DNA from: Alphaproteobacteria bacterium
GTDB lineage: Bacteria; Pseudomonadota; Alphaproteobacteria; RF32; CAG-239
Reading direction: 5' to 3'
Length of the DNA stretch: 18,067 nucleotides
Assembly (NCBI GenBank): GCA_017557925.1
Contig: JAFYWO010000134.1
Location: 1 to 18,067, forward strand
How positions within the stretch are numbered: position 1 is the first letter of the stretch; every line of letters begins with the position of its first letter. The notes below the pieces were generated by a model. The model was given only the letters and a program-made list of their open reading frames with translations, did not search any database and had not been told where the DNA came from. Shown here one piece after another: positions 1-8,845 of this stretch. A program made the position numbers and the translations under genes.

Positions 1-438
1 ACCTTTATCCAAATCATAATACATTTCCCCAAAAAACAGTTTTGAAGATTGTTCTTTTATCTTTATAGTCCTCTTTAGAATATTATTAATTCGCAAAACT
101 AATTCTTTAGGTTCAAAAGGTTTAGCAACATAATCATCTGCACCAATTTCAAGACCGTTTATACGGTCTGCAGCATCACCCATTGCCGTTAAAAGTATTA
201 CAGGAGTATGATTATCTTCTTTTCTGAGTTTAGCCAGAAATTCTGTTCCGCTCATATTAGGCATCATAACATCAACAACCATAATATCTACTTTATAAAA
301 ACCTAAAAGGCTTTCTGCAGATGCAGCATCTTTAGCTGCACTTACAGCAAAGCCTTGTTCTCTTAAATATCTCTGCAAAAGACTACGCAAACGAGTATCA
401 TCATCTACTATCAGTATATGTTTTTCTACCTTTTGCAT
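1..438 (-). CDS. OmpR-family DNA-binding response regulator, C-terminus beyond window
   Basis: Read by hand from the minus strand: an ATG at 438 opens a frame that runs to base 1 without a stop (146 codons visible). The product has a complete CheY-like receiver domain: acidic cluster DDD at residues 12-14, phospho-acceptor D56 in VVDVMMP, T84 in LLTAMGD and K106 in DDYVAKPFEP. From about residue 135 it begins what looks like a winged-helix output domain (FFGEMYYDL), the usual start of the OmpR/PhoB C-terminal half; the rest lies outside the window. It starts 9 bases after the pgsA stop, so it is probably co-transcribed with the repair/lipid genes. No strong ribosome site is seen. No partner histidine kinase is visible, and the regulon cannot be inferred. 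Family assignment is firm; the specific orthologue is not recognised. Confidence 0.9.
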   Translation of the reverse strand, partial: MQKVEKHILIVDDDTRLRSLLQRYLREQGFAVSAAKDAASAESLLGFYKVDIMVVDVMMPNMSGTEFLAKLRKEDNHTPVILLTAMGDAADRINGLEIGADDYVAKPFEPKELVLRINNILKRTIKIKEQSSKLFFGEMYYDLDKG

Positions 439-447
439 TTTTGTGCT

Positions 448-1110
448 CTACTTTTTTTTAGATGTAGTTTTTTTAGTTTTTGTATTTTGTTTTTTTATTG
501 TCTTTGGTTTTGAAGTTTTATTTTCAACTTTTTTGACTTCTTTTTTAGGATTTTCACTCTCTTTGTTTTCCGCCTTAATATATTCCATACTTTTTTGAAA
601 ATACTGATATCCGGTAATAAAAGTCAATACACCGGCTACCCAAAGCAATATTTCACCTAACTGTCCAAAAACAAACCATCCGTCAAAGAAAATCATACCA
701 AGAGACACCATCTGAAAACCTGTTTTCCATTTTGCAAGACGTGTTACCGGCAAACCTACATTTACTTCACGCAAAAATTCACGAAGACCGGAAACCAACA
801 ACTCACGACATAAAATAACAAAAACAGGAATAATGCTTACAGGCGCTAAAACATCTTTTTTTGCCACAAAAACAATAAGAGCTGTTGCTACTAATAATTT
901 ATCCGCAATCGGATCTAACAAACGACCAAATGCAGAAACTATACCACGAGCTCTCGCTATTTTACCATCATAGTAGTCTGTAATAGATGCAATAACAAAC
1001 AAGACTCCGGCAAAATAGGTATAAATTTTACAATCTATGTATACTGACAAAAATATTAACGGAATTACTACAATTCTTGAAATTGTAAGCATATTTGGTA
1101 AATTATACAC
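448..1110 (-). CDS. pgsA: CDP-diacylglycerol--glycerol-3-phosphate 3-phosphatidyltransferase
   Basis: Inner-membrane enzyme that joins CDP-diacylglycerol and glycerol-3-phosphate to make phosphatidylglycerol phosphate, the committed step to phosphatidylglycerol and cardiolipin. The CDP-alcohol phosphatidyltransferase signature is complete: D48-G49-x2-A52-R53-x8-G62-x3-D66-x3-D70. Several hydrophobic segments follow. The core of about 180 residues is normal for PgsA. It carries an unusual extra tail, roughly residues 180-220, made almost wholly of Lys, Thr, Ser, Asn and Glu. The chosen start is a GTG at 1110, preceded on the minus strand by a GGAAAG ribosome site; an ATG at codon 7 (MLTISR) is a credible alternative. 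It lies 54 bases after uvrC and 9 bases before the response regulator, in the same orientation. The two aspartates of the motif are the expected metal ligands. Confidence 0.95.
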   Translation of the reverse strand: MYNLPNMLTISRIVVIPLIFLSVYIDCKIYTYFAGVLFVIASITDYYDGKIARARGIVSAFGRLLDPIADKLLVATALIVFVAKKDVLAPVSIIPVFVILCRELLVSGLREFLREVNVGLPVTRLAKWKTGFQMVSLGMIFFDGWFVFGQLGEILLWVAGVLTFITGYQYFQKSMEYIKAENKESENPKKEVKKVENKTSKPKTIKKQNTKTKKTTSKKK

Positions 1111-1164
1111 GACACTTTCCTTTCAAATAATATAAGTTCTCTTTGTTTATGATAATCTTTTTTT

Positions 1165-2976
1165 TTATTTATGGAAGTATTTATATATGTTTTCAGCCGT
1201 TTTTTTACTTATTCCCGACACTTTTATAATATCATCTATTGTTGCATCTTTTAAAGCAGAAACAGAACCAAAGTGATTTAAAATATCTTTTTTTCGCTTT
1301 GTTCCTATACCTTCTATATCATCAAGACTTGATTTTGTTATTGATTTTGCTCTTTTCTTTCTATGTGTTCCTATGGCAAAACGATGAGCTTCATCTCGTA
1401 ATTTTTGCAAATAAAAAGCTATAGATGACCGATAAGGGAGCGAAAAACTTTCTTTATTTTGTTGATGATAAAACTCTCTTCCGGCATTTCTATCAACCCC
1501 CTTTGATATAGCTATGATACTAATTCCATCTAAATTATACTCTTTTAAACAATCATAAACTGCCGTTAGCTGCCCTATTCCGCCATCCAATAAAATTACA
1601 TCGGGACGATTATCCTCACTCATTCTTTCGAATCGACGACCTAAAACCTCTTTCATCATTGCAAAGTCGTCATTTGTTATATTTTTATTTTTTATATTAA
1701 ATGTCCTATAGGATTTTTTATCAAATCCGGAAGGAGTTGCAACAATCATAGCACCTATTGCATACGAACCCTGATTGTGAGAATTATCATAAACTTCTAT
1801 TCTTTCGGGAAACTTCGGTAAATCAAAATACCTCATCATTTCTTTTAAGTTTTCTTCAATACTTTTATTTTCAGCTATTTTACGTTCCAATGCTTCTTTT
1901 GCATTATTTATAGCATTTTCCATTACTTTATTTTTATTACCTTTTTTTATTACAGAAATTTTTGCTCCTATTGCTTTTTCCATAAATTCTATATTTTCAA
2001 TATCATCTTTTATAAATATTTCTTTTGGAGGCAGATTATCAAAATAAAAAGAACTTAAAAAGGCTTCTGTTATTTCTTGTTTGCTTAATTCTTCCTTTTG
2101 ATGAAAGAAAAATGGCAAATTCCCACAATTTTCTCCATTTCTTATGAAAAACACTTCTATACAATAGTAATTATCTTTTATAGCCAAAGCTACGACATCT
2201 ACAGATTTTAACCCTACATATTCTAAAGCCGAATGTGTTTGTATTGATGTAAGTGCTTTTATTTTTTCTCTTAATACTATAGCTTTTTCAAAGTTTTCTT
2301 GATTGCTTGCCTCTAGCATTTTTTGAGATAAGTCCTCTTGTATTTGACTTGTTTTCCCTTCTAAAAACAAAATAACTTCATTTACAATACTTCTGTATTC
2401 TTCTTTGTTTACTTTATTAACGCAAGGTGCAGAACACCTCTTTATCTGATACAAAAGACAAGGTCTTTGCCTGGTTATAAATACATTATCTCTACAACTT
2501 CTTAACATAAATATTTTTTGTATAGTATCCATAACTTCTTTTACATCTTGAACACTGGCATACGGACCAAAATATTTCGTATTTTTATCTTTTACACCTC
2601 TATACTTACACAAACGAGGATAATCATCTTTAACATTTATTGCCAAATAAGGATAAGATTTATCGTCTTTTAACAATATATTGTATTTAGGATTATATTT
2701 TTTGATAAGTTCATTTTCTACAATTAACGCCCTGTTTTCGTTTTCTACAATTACAAACTCCATTCTTGATATTTCAGAAACCATCTTTTGTAATCGCAAT
2801 GTTAATTTTTCTATATGTGTGTATGATATTATTCTTTTTTTTATATTTTTAGCTTTGCCGACATACAATACTTCTTCTTGTTTGTTTATCATACGATACA
2901 CTCCGGGCAAATCCGGAGCTATCTTTATGTTTTGACGTAAAACCTCTAAACCTCTTTTTACATCATACATTATCAA
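1165..2976 (-). CDS. uvrC: Excinuclease ABC subunit C
   Basis: Nuclease subunit of nucleotide excision repair that makes both incisions around a UvrB-marked lesion. The 603 residues match the usual length. Domains in order: GIY-YIG nuclease (about 20-100, with GVYRM and VLYVGKAKNIKKRI); four cysteines C161, C173, C181 and C185, matching the conserved cluster linked to an Fe-S centre in UvrC; UVR helix pair for UvrB binding (about 200-240); RNase H-like endonuclease with IEVYDNSHNQG and VILLDGGIGQL; and tandem helix-hairpin-helix DNA-binding motifs at the end (DDIEGIGTKRKKDIL and IIKVSGISKKTAENI). Its ATG overlaps the TGA of the upstream glycosyltransferase gene (ATGA, 2973-2976), which points to translational coupling. 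A GAGG site about 7 bases upstream supports the first ATG; a second ATG at codon 3 is possible. Confidence 0.98.
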   Translation of the reverse strand: MIMYDVKRGLEVLRQNIKIAPDLPGVYRMINKQEEVLYVGKAKNIKKRIISYTHIEKLTLRLQKMVSEISRMEFVIVENENRALIVENELIKKYNPKYNILLKDDKSYPYLAINVKDDYPRLCKYRGVKDKNTKYFGPYASVQDVKEVMDTIQKIFMLRSCRDNVFITRQRPCLLYQIKRCSAPCVNKVNKEEYRSIVNEVILFLEGKTSQIQEDLSQKMLEASNQENFEKAIVLREKIKALTSIQTHSALEYVGLKSVDVVALAIKDNYYCIEVFFIRNGENCGNLPFFFHQKEELSKQEITEAFLSSFYFDNLPPKEIFIKDDIENIEFMEKAIGAKISVIKKGNKNKVMENAINNAKEALERKIAENKSIEENLKEMMRYFDLPKFPERIEVYDNSHNQGSYAIGAMIVATPSGFDKKSYRTFNIKNKNITNDDFAMMKEVLGRRFERMSEDNRPDVILLDGGIGQLTAVYDCLKEYNLDGISIIAISKGVDRNAGREFYHQQNKESFSLPYRSSIAFYLQKLRDEAHRFAIGTHRKKRAKSITKSSLDDIEGIGTKRKKDILNHFGSVSALKDATIDDIIKVSGISKKTAENIYKYFHK

Positions 2977-4451
2977 TCCTCATATTCCCAACGTTTTCCA
3001 TTATACCTACATTTATGTTTTTGATATTTTGGCTTCAAGATATACAAGTTACCGTGCGCAGCATTATCATAGTATGTTTTTAATATATCTCTGTCAACAA
3101 AATGTACCGGAACCATTCTTCCTCTGTCTTCTTCATAAGTATCCCAATAAACGCCCCCAAAAATAATCTTAGGCATATATTGCAATATTAACTCATTTAA
3201 ATTGCTTTTAGGCGCTATCCCCAGCTTTTCTCCCAACACATCTATTTGTCCTAAAAGAATAGAATAAAACCCCGGATTTTTAGATTTTATGTTATAAACA
3301 GAATAATATCCGTTTATAACATAATCACAGTGGTTTGTATTTTTAAAAGCAAATTCATAATTTGCCTTAAAATCTTTTCTGGCATATTCGGGAATATATG
3401 TTTTTATATAGTTATAATAAATTGCAAAAAAGATACAAAGCAAACTCATGCAAAATAATATTTTTTTATAACTTATAACCCTATCCAAATAAATAACCGC
3501 AATCATTATACTTAACATCAACAACAAAACATTATAATGCAAAAAAGCAGAAAAATAAAAAGCTCTTAAACAAATTTCCTCTAAAAACAATAAACTTAAA
3601 ATTTTTTCAGAAAAGTTTCCCTTAAATAAAAAAAACAAAGCCCCCAACAAACCTAATGGAACAAAAATATAAAACTCATAATACATAAGAGGAGGCATAG
3701 ATATTCTTTGATTTTCAAAGATTGTCGGAACATATGAGTTAAAATAATAATTAGATTTTAAGTATATAATCAGAGCATCATTAACATATAAATATGTAAA
3801 AAAAAGCAGCAACAACATACAAGGCAATACTATTCCAAAGGCAAAATCTTGCTTTTTTATTTTTTTTATAAAAACTTCATAAAGCAAAATACCCCCTATC
3901 AATGCCAAATTTAACAATATTTTTTGGGAACACATAAAACTTAAAAAAAAGCACAAAAAACTTATAACAATATCCTTTAAGTTTGCTTTTTTATTATATT
4001 CAAACCAATAAAATATACCTATAAAGAAAAACAAATACATAAAAGTATCCGGACGATAATCCATAGAACATAGTATTGAAAAAGAAGATAATGTTATTAA
4101 AGAAAAAATTAAAACTGTGTTCTTCTTTAATCCGTTCTGAAGTAATATTTTAGCTTCAAACAAAATTACCAAAAGAAAAGCCACTACGCTTATTACATTG
4201 AATATAAAAAAAATCTTCACATCATTTATAAAAAATGCAACTATCGGAGAAAACATATACCAAATAAGAGGATTATGGTGTTGGAAAAAATCTCTATATG
4301 GAATATTTTTTTGCCATATCAACCAAGATGTATGAATGTGTTCAATATTATCACCATTAGATTTTATTAAAAATCCGTATGTATAAACAATAAAAATCCC
4401 TGTAAAGAGTAATAAAAAAAACAAAAATAACTCTATTTTTTTAGTTTGCAT
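2973..4451 (-). CDS. GT-C-type multispanning membrane glycosyltransferase (copy 2)
   Basis: A 492-residue membrane protein with about ten or more hydrophobic segments and a soluble C-terminal region of about 120 residues. After the first membrane segment there is a loop with SNGDNIEHIHTSWL and PYRDFFQHHNPLIWY (D34, E37, H38, H58, H59, N60, P61). This resembles the first periplasmic loop of PMT/ArnT-like (GT39/GT83) GT-C transferases, where an acidic residue is catalytic and the donor is a polyprenyl-phosphate sugar. It is a clear paralogue of the gene just upstream: the loop motif, the LGIAP.N...QYMPKIIFGG block and a C-terminal YILKP motif are shared. Its ATG sits 11 bases inside the end of that gene, with an AGGGAG site, and its stop overlaps uvrC. 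Likely role, by inference: adding a sugar to an envelope lipid or glycan in the periplasm. Acceptor and sugar cannot be told. Confidence 0.8.
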   Translation of the reverse strand: MQTKKIELFLFFLLLFTGIFIVYTYGFLIKSNGDNIEHIHTSWLIWQKNIPYRDFFQHHNPLIWYMFSPIVAFFINDVKIFFIFNVISVVAFLLVILFEAKILLQNGLKKNTVLIFSLITLSSFSILCSMDYRPDTFMYLFFFIGIFYWFEYNKKANLKDIVISFLCFFLSFMCSQKILLNLALIGGILLYEVFIKKIKKQDFAFGIVLPCMLLLLFFTYLYVNDALIIYLKSNYYFNSYVPTIFENQRISMPPLMYYEFYIFVPLGLLGALFFLFKGNFSEKILSLLFLEEICLRAFYFSAFLHYNVLLLMLSIMIAVIYLDRVISYKKILFCMSLLCIFFAIYYNYIKTYIPEYARKDFKANYEFAFKNTNHCDYVINGYYSVYNIKSKNPGFYSILLGQIDVLGEKLGIAPKSNLNELILQYMPKIIFGGVYWDTYEEDRGRMVPVHFVDRDILKTYYDNAAHGNLYILKPKYQKHKCRYNGKRWEYED

Positions 4452-5934
4452 ATATCCACTCCCTTTTATTTTCGTTATATACGCAATTTTTTGACCTATA
4501 TTCCGGTTTCAAAATATAAAAATCAAGAAATGGTGTAGGTAAATAATATTCATCAATAACTTTTGATGCTACTTTTTGTATAAAAACAGACATTCCTCTG
4601 TGCCTATAATAACTGTTATAATAGCTCCCCCCAAATATCAGTTTGGGTAAATATTGACGAACAATTTTAGTAACATTCGGCATCGGAGCAATACCTATTT
4701 TATCTCCAACCACATCAATATGCCCCAAAAGAGCCCAATAATAATGCGGATCTTTGCTTATAACCGAATGCACTCCCAAAAAACCACCTAACACATAATC
4801 ACACGGTGTTACATTAGCGTTAATATAATTAACAAAATCTCTGTTTGTTCCTCTTATTCCAAGATATTTATTCTCACAAATAGAAGAGTAGTATGTTGCT
4901 ACCAATAAAAAGATTACAGCTATTTCTTTTTTATAATTTAAAAGTTTATCTATTATAACACTGTTTAAAAACACTGTGTAAACCATCAAAGGAAGCATAT
5001 AATACGGAGATATTGAAAAATAAAAATATCTTTGCACAAATTCTGTTACAAACATTATTGATACAATTTTTATATATATATTACCTCTTAAGAAAAAAGC
5101 ACATATACTAATAAAAGCCAAAGCAAATGCAGGCTCTAACATATGCCTGTCAACAACACCTGTTCTTATATCTCCATAGTATTTTTGCATTTCAATATTA
5201 AATAAATAATTTGATTTCCAATATATGCCTAAAGCATCTTCCGTATGCAAATATGTTAAAAACAAAGCTAACAACAAAACAGGAAGCAAAAGCGCATATA
5301 ATATATCACTTAAAGGCGTTTTTTTCTTATAAAACACAAACAAGCTTATTAAACCCAAAAATCCAAAAACAATTAAAATTTTTTGGGTAAACATAAAGGA
5401 CAGAAAAAAACTCAAAAACGAAACAATCAAACATCCTGTTTTTGGCGTTTGCCAATATAAAAACAAGTAATACAAACCTATAACATAGGTTAAAGCCATA
5501 AATGTATCTGGATTAAAATTAAAGCAAAAAATATAAAAATAAGCAGGACATAAAACCAATAAACTTAATACTGAAGCTATTGATGATGCAAAAAATGTTG
5601 AACTTATTTTATAAACAAACCAAAAAGTAACAATACCTGCAAATATTCCAATAAAATGTGCAATATCGAGCAATAAAACCAGCGATTTAACAAAACCAAT
5701 AAAAGGCGCAAAAATATACCAAAGCAGAGGATTATGATGTTGAAAAAAATCTTTATAAGGAACTTTCCCCTGACTAACCAACCAAGTAGAATGGATATGC
5801 TCAACATTATCTCCGTTTCCGGTTTCAGTCTCAAAAACGGTCCACATCATAAAATACAAAGCATACACAACCAAAGAGGCGCTGACTATTTTTAGCATAT
5901 ACTGAAAAATTCTATCATATTTTAACTTATTCAT
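4441..5934 (-). CDS. GT-C-type multispanning membrane glycosyltransferase (copy 1)
   Basis: A 497-residue polytopic membrane protein, paralogous and adjacent to the 492-residue copy. Residues 40-72 hold the diagnostic loop: GNGDNVEHIHSTWL followed by VPYKDFFQHHNPLLWY (D42, E45, H66, H67, N68, P69). Many hydrophobic stretches follow, then a soluble tail with IGIAP, QYLPKLIFGGSYY and FYILKPEY. The family (GT-C fold, PMT/ArnT-like) uses lipid-linked sugars on the outer face of the inner membrane; assignment is by motif and topology only. It begins 58 bases after nth, with an AGGGG site ahead of the ATG. Its end overlaps the start of copy 2 by 11 bases, so the two may be made in fixed ratio. Both copies keep the acidic loop residues, so neither looks decayed. 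Inserting envelope genes between nth and uvrC is odd but may only reflect operon growth. Confidence 0.8.
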   Translation of the reverse strand: MNKLKYDRIFQYMLKIVSASLVVYALYFMMWTVFETETGNGDNVEHIHSTWLVSQGKVPYKDFFQHHNPLLWYIFAPFIGFVKSLVLLLDIAHFIGIFAGIVTFWFVYKISSTFFASSIASVLSLLVLCPAYFYIFCFNFNPDTFMALTYVIGLYYLFLYWQTPKTGCLIVSFLSFFLSFMFTQKILIVFGFLGLISLFVFYKKKTPLSDILYALLLPVLLLALFLTYLHTEDALGIYWKSNYLFNIEMQKYYGDIRTGVVDRHMLEPAFALAFISICAFFLRGNIYIKIVSIMFVTEFVQRYFYFSISPYYMLPLMVYTVFLNSVIIDKLLNYKKEIAVIFLLVATYYSSICENKYLGIRGTNRDFVNYINANVTPCDYVLGGFLGVHSVISKDPHYYWALLGHIDVVGDKIGIAPMPNVTKIVRQYLPKLIFGGSYYNSYYRHRGMSVFIQKVASKVIDEYYLPTPFLDFYILKPEYRSKNCVYNENKREWIYAN

Positions 5935-5992
5935 TTTTCATTTACCCCTATACTGTATATCATCTGTCTTATCATTCTTTAGTTAATAACCT

Positions 5993-6628
5993 TTATATTT
6001 TTTTATCTTTTGAATTACAATATTTAAAAATAAAACATTCCTTACATTGTGGATTTTGTGCTTTACAAATATACCTACCGAATAACACAAACCAGTGATT
6101 TGCATTTTTAATATATTGTGAAGGAATAACACACATTAAATCTTGCTCTATTTTTTCCGGACTGGAAGATTTACTCATATCAAGTCTTTTAGCTATTCTT
6201 GCAACGTGAGTATCCACCGCTAATGTATTTTTTGAAAACCATACGTTTAAGACAACATTAGCAGTCTTTCTCCCTACCCCAGCCAACTTAACAAGTTCTT
6301 CCATTGTTGAAGGAACAGAACCTTTATGTTTTTCAACCAAATCCTTACTCATCAAAATAATATTTTTAGCTTTGTTATTAAAAAGCCCTATAGATTTTAT
6401 GTATTCTTTTAATTTTTCTTCACCTAAATCTAACATTTTTTGCGGAGTATCTGCTATACCAAACAGCTCTTTGGTAGCTTTATTAACCCCTTTATCTGTT
6501 GCTTGAGCAGATAAAATAACAGCAACAAGTAAAGTATATGCGTTAGTAAAATTTAATTCACATTGAGGATTAGGATTTTTTTGAAAAAAAATCTCCATAA
6601 TATCTTCTATTTCTTTCTTACTACGCAT
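5993..6628 (-). CDS. nth: Endonuclease III (DNA glycosylase/AP lyase)
   Basis: Base-excision repair enzyme that removes oxidised pyrimidines and cuts at the abasic site. The 211 residues match the family. The helix-hairpin-helix reads LVKLAGVGRKTANVVL (113-128), with catalytic Lys K121 and catalytic Asp D139 in AVDTHV, equivalent to K120 and D138 in the Escherichia coli enzyme. The 4Fe-4S loop is intact at the C-terminus: C188-x6-C195-x2-C198-x5-C204. It starts 15 bases after tsaD and is probably translated from the same transcript. The ribosome site is weak (GCGAGAA). Nothing in the active site is missing. Confidence 0.98.
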   Translation of the reverse strand: MRSKKEIEDIMEIFFQKNPNPQCELNFTNAYTLLVAVILSAQATDKGVNKATKELFGIADTPQKMLDLGEEKLKEYIKSIGLFNNKAKNIILMSKDLVEKHKGSVPSTMEELVKLAGVGRKTANVVLNVWFSKNTLAVDTHVARIAKRLDMSKSSSPEKIEQDLMCVIPSQYIKNANHWFVLFGRYICKAQNPQCKECFIFKYCNSKDKKI

Positions 6629-6643
6629 ATATTTTCTCGCTTT

Positions 6644-7720
6644 TTAAGCTTTTACACCTCCAGCACCTGCAGCTTTTGGGGCATTAGCATCAAGTGGCCA
6701 ACGAGGTCTTGGTTTAAAATCTAATGTATCGGTGTATCCTTTTCTAAAACGCTCCAAACCGGCCCAAGCAACCATAACTCCGTTATCCGTGCAAAAACGA
6801 ATCGGTGGTGCAGCAAAAATCATATTATTTTGTTCTGCTAATTTTTTTAATTCACCACGAAGATAAGTGTTTGAAGCAACCCCACCTGAAACAACCAAAT
6901 GCTTACCGTCAGGATATTTATTTTTGAAATAAGCTATTGCCTTTTTTACCTTCCTACATAAACAATCTGTTGCAGTATATTGAAAACAAGCACAGATATC
7001 CGCCACATCTTGTGTAGGAATATCAGCGTGAGCAACATTTCCATCTAAAGAATATGTCTCTATAATTTTTCTAACAGCCGTCTTTAAGCCGGAAAAAGAC
7101 AAATTACAATCTCCTGAACCTATCAGAGGTCTTGGAAGAGTAAATCTGTTAACATCACCAGTTGCAGCCATTTTTTCAATAGCAGGACCTCCGGGATAAC
7201 CAAGCCCCAACATTTTTGCCACTTTATCAAAAGCCTCACCTACGGCATCATCAATAGTTGTACCCAAACGCTCATAGTTATTAACATCTTTAACAACCAA
7301 AATTTGGCAATGCCCTCCGGATACCAATAATAACAAATAAGGAAATTCCACATCATTACTTATTCTTGCAGCCAAAGCGTGTGCTTCCAAATGATTTACC
7401 GCAACAAACGGTTTATTTAATGCTACAGACAAAGCTTTTGCCGTCATAACACCCACAACAACACCTCCGATTAACCCAGGACCTGCAGATGCGGCGATAG
7501 CATCAACATCTCTCGGAGTTAAATTTGTTTTAGCAAAACACTCTTCCAAAATACTATCTATATGCTCCAAATGTGAACGAGCAGCAATTTCGGGAACTAC
7601 TCCGCCAAATGCTATATGTTCTTCTTGTGATAATAATGCCTCACCCAAAATTTCTCTCTTATCATTAACAAGAGCAACAGCGGTTTCATCACAACTACTT
7701 TCTATTCCTAAAACAATCAT
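6644..7720 (-). CDS. tsaD: tRNA N6-adenosine threonylcarbamoyltransferase
   Basis: Transfers the threonylcarbamoyl group to A37 of ANN-decoding tRNAs, acting with TsaB, TsaE and TsaC (not in the window). It has the ASKHA-fold start IVLGIESSCDETAVAL, the Fe/Zn-binding H110-x3-H114 in VNHLEAHALAAR, LLLVSGGHCQ and VSGGVASNTYLR phosphate/nucleotide loops, and the third metal ligand in CTDNGVMVAWAG. The 358 residues are full length; the Ala/Gly-rich tail (DANAPKAAGAGGVKA) resembles that of alphaproteobacterial orthologues. It is the first gene of the minus-strand run and is divergent from the mitofilin-like gene, with a promoter visible in the 97-base gap. The ribosome site is GGAAAAG ahead of ATG. 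Confidence 0.98.
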   Translation of the reverse strand: MIVLGIESSCDETAVALVNDKREILGEALLSQEEHIAFGGVVPEIAARSHLEHIDSILEECFAKTNLTPRDVDAIAASAGPGLIGGVVVGVMTAKALSVALNKPFVAVNHLEAHALAARISNDVEFPYLLLLVSGGHCQILVVKDVNNYERLGTTIDDAVGEAFDKVAKMLGLGYPGGPAIEKMAATGDVNRFTLPRPLIGSGDCNLSFSGLKTAVRKIIETYSLDGNVAHADIPTQDVADICACFQYTATDCLCRKVKKAIAYFKNKYPDGKHLVVSGGVASNTYLRGELKKLAEQNNMIFAAPPIRFCTDNGVMVAWAGLERFRKGYTDTLDFKPRPRWPLDANAPKAAGAGGVKA

Positions 7721-7744
7721 TATTCTTTTCCGACATATAATATA

Positions 7745-7773
7745 TTGAAGTTTATTTTTTTATTTTATAGACT
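7745..7773 (+). promoter_or_regulatory. Predicted sigma-70-type promoter for mitofilin/hemY/ADP-kinase operon
   Basis: TTGAAG (7745-7750), 17-base spacer, TAGACT (7768-7773), giving a leader of about 40 bases before the ATG at 7818. An AGGGAG ribosome site lies at 7803-7808. In such AT-rich DNA chance matches are common, so confidence is moderate. Confidence 0.4.
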
Positions 7774-7791
7774 ATATTTTATAGAATGCAA
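7764..7791 (-). promoter_or_regulatory. Predicted sigma-70-type promoter for tsaD operon
   Basis: On the minus strand, TTGCAT (7786-7791) is followed after 16 bases by TATAAA (7764-7769). It lies about 45-70 bases upstream of the tsaD start and overlaps the predicted plus-strand promoter, so the two may compete. Found by eye; not experimentally supported. Confidence 0.5.
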
Positions 7792-7817
7792 ACAACTATT
7801 GTAGGGAGAACGCTAAA

Positions 7818-8828
7818 ATGTCTAAGAAATCAACCAATTTAGAGAAAAACACCCTTTCGCTCAAAACTAACAAATGGGTAAATTACATCTTAATTGCGTT
7901 AATTTTAGAGGGTATTGCTATTGGAAGTGCATATCTAATCAGCGAATCGAAAACAAAAATCCAAACAGAACAATTAGACTACTTGTCAGAGTTATTAAAT
8001 GAACAGAATAACCGTGTAAAACTTTTAGAACAACTCCCTTCCAGTGTATCTATTCTTTCTTCCAGTATTGCACAAAACAACGGCAACATAAAACTGTTAG
8101 AAGAAAATTTTAATATTTTGAAAAATGAAGTAGGCAACAAAAAAGTAGAGATTATTTCCCAAAAAATAGAAAATTTATCTCAAAGAGTAGAAAGTGTGGA
8201 AGAAAATAAAAGCACCGAATCGTTGATTTTAAGTATAGCCCTTCTTATTAAAGAAAATGCAATCTATGGAAGAGGATATCTTTTTGAAGCAAACATTTTA
8301 GAAGAAATGGCAAAAAATCAAGCTAGTCTATATGAAAGTATTGCCACAATCAAACAACTAAATGACAAACCAATTTTAACAGATGACATTCTTTATCGTA
8401 ACTTTTTAGCTTTTGCTCCTGATTTTAATTTTGATAAAAAAGAAGAAGTTAAAAAAGAAATTTCCCCGAACGAAAGTAAAGTTTCTAAAAGTATTAAATT
8501 GATAAAAGAAACTGTTGCCGGCATAAATTTTGATAAAGTTGTGATTATGAAAAAAGATAGCAAAACGGACGAACAAAAACAATTACTCGGCAAATTGGAA
8601 AATTTGGTAAAATTATATCATTTTGAACAAGCCTTAAAATTGATTGATGCAAATCCTATATTCTTCAACTCCGAGAACAAGCAATTCAACGAATGGTTTG
8701 AAGACGTTAAGGTAAAAGTATCTTTTGATAAAGCTATTTCAAAAATTATTTCTTCAGAACTTAATGTTTTAAGAGAAAATATTAATAATAAGACTCTATC
8801 ATTACCGGAAACTGACGTTAAAAACTAA
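7818..8828 (+). CDS. Mitofilin-like (Mic60/COG4223-type) inner-membrane coiled-coil protein
   Basis: A 336-residue protein with a short basic cytoplasmic start, one membrane segment (about 21-41), a long heptad-like helical region (about 45-135, rich in Leu, Gln, Asn, Glu) and a C-terminal helical region containing LENLVKLYHFEQALKLID. That layout and its place directly before hemY match the alphaproteobacterial mitofilin-family protein, the bacterial relative of mitochondrial Mic60, which shapes inner membranes and contacts outer-membrane proteins. Sequence similarity is judged by pattern only; the family diverges fast. ATG with AGGGAG nine bases upstream. First gene of the operon, 17 bases before hemY. 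It is shorter than many Mic60 homologues, which often have a long low-complexity linker. Alternative: a HemX-like protein, which shares the same architecture. Confidence 0.7.
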   Translation: MSKKSTNLEKNTLSLKTNKWVNYILIALILEGIAIGSAYLISESKTKIQTEQLDYLSELLNEQNNRVKLLEQLPSSVSILSSSIAQNNGNIKLLEENFNILKNEVGNKKVEIISQKIENLSQRVESVEENKSTESLILSIALLIKENAIYGRGYLFEANILEEMAKNQASLYESIATIKQLNDKPILTDDILYRNFLAFAPDFNFDKKEEVKKEISPNESKVSKSIKLIKETVAGINFDKVVIMKKDSKTDEQKQLLGKLENLVKLYHFEQALKLIDANPIFFNSENKQFNEWFEDVKVKVSFDKAISKIISSELNVLRENINNKTLSLPETDVKN

Positions 8829-8845
8829 ACTTAAGGATTTTTATT

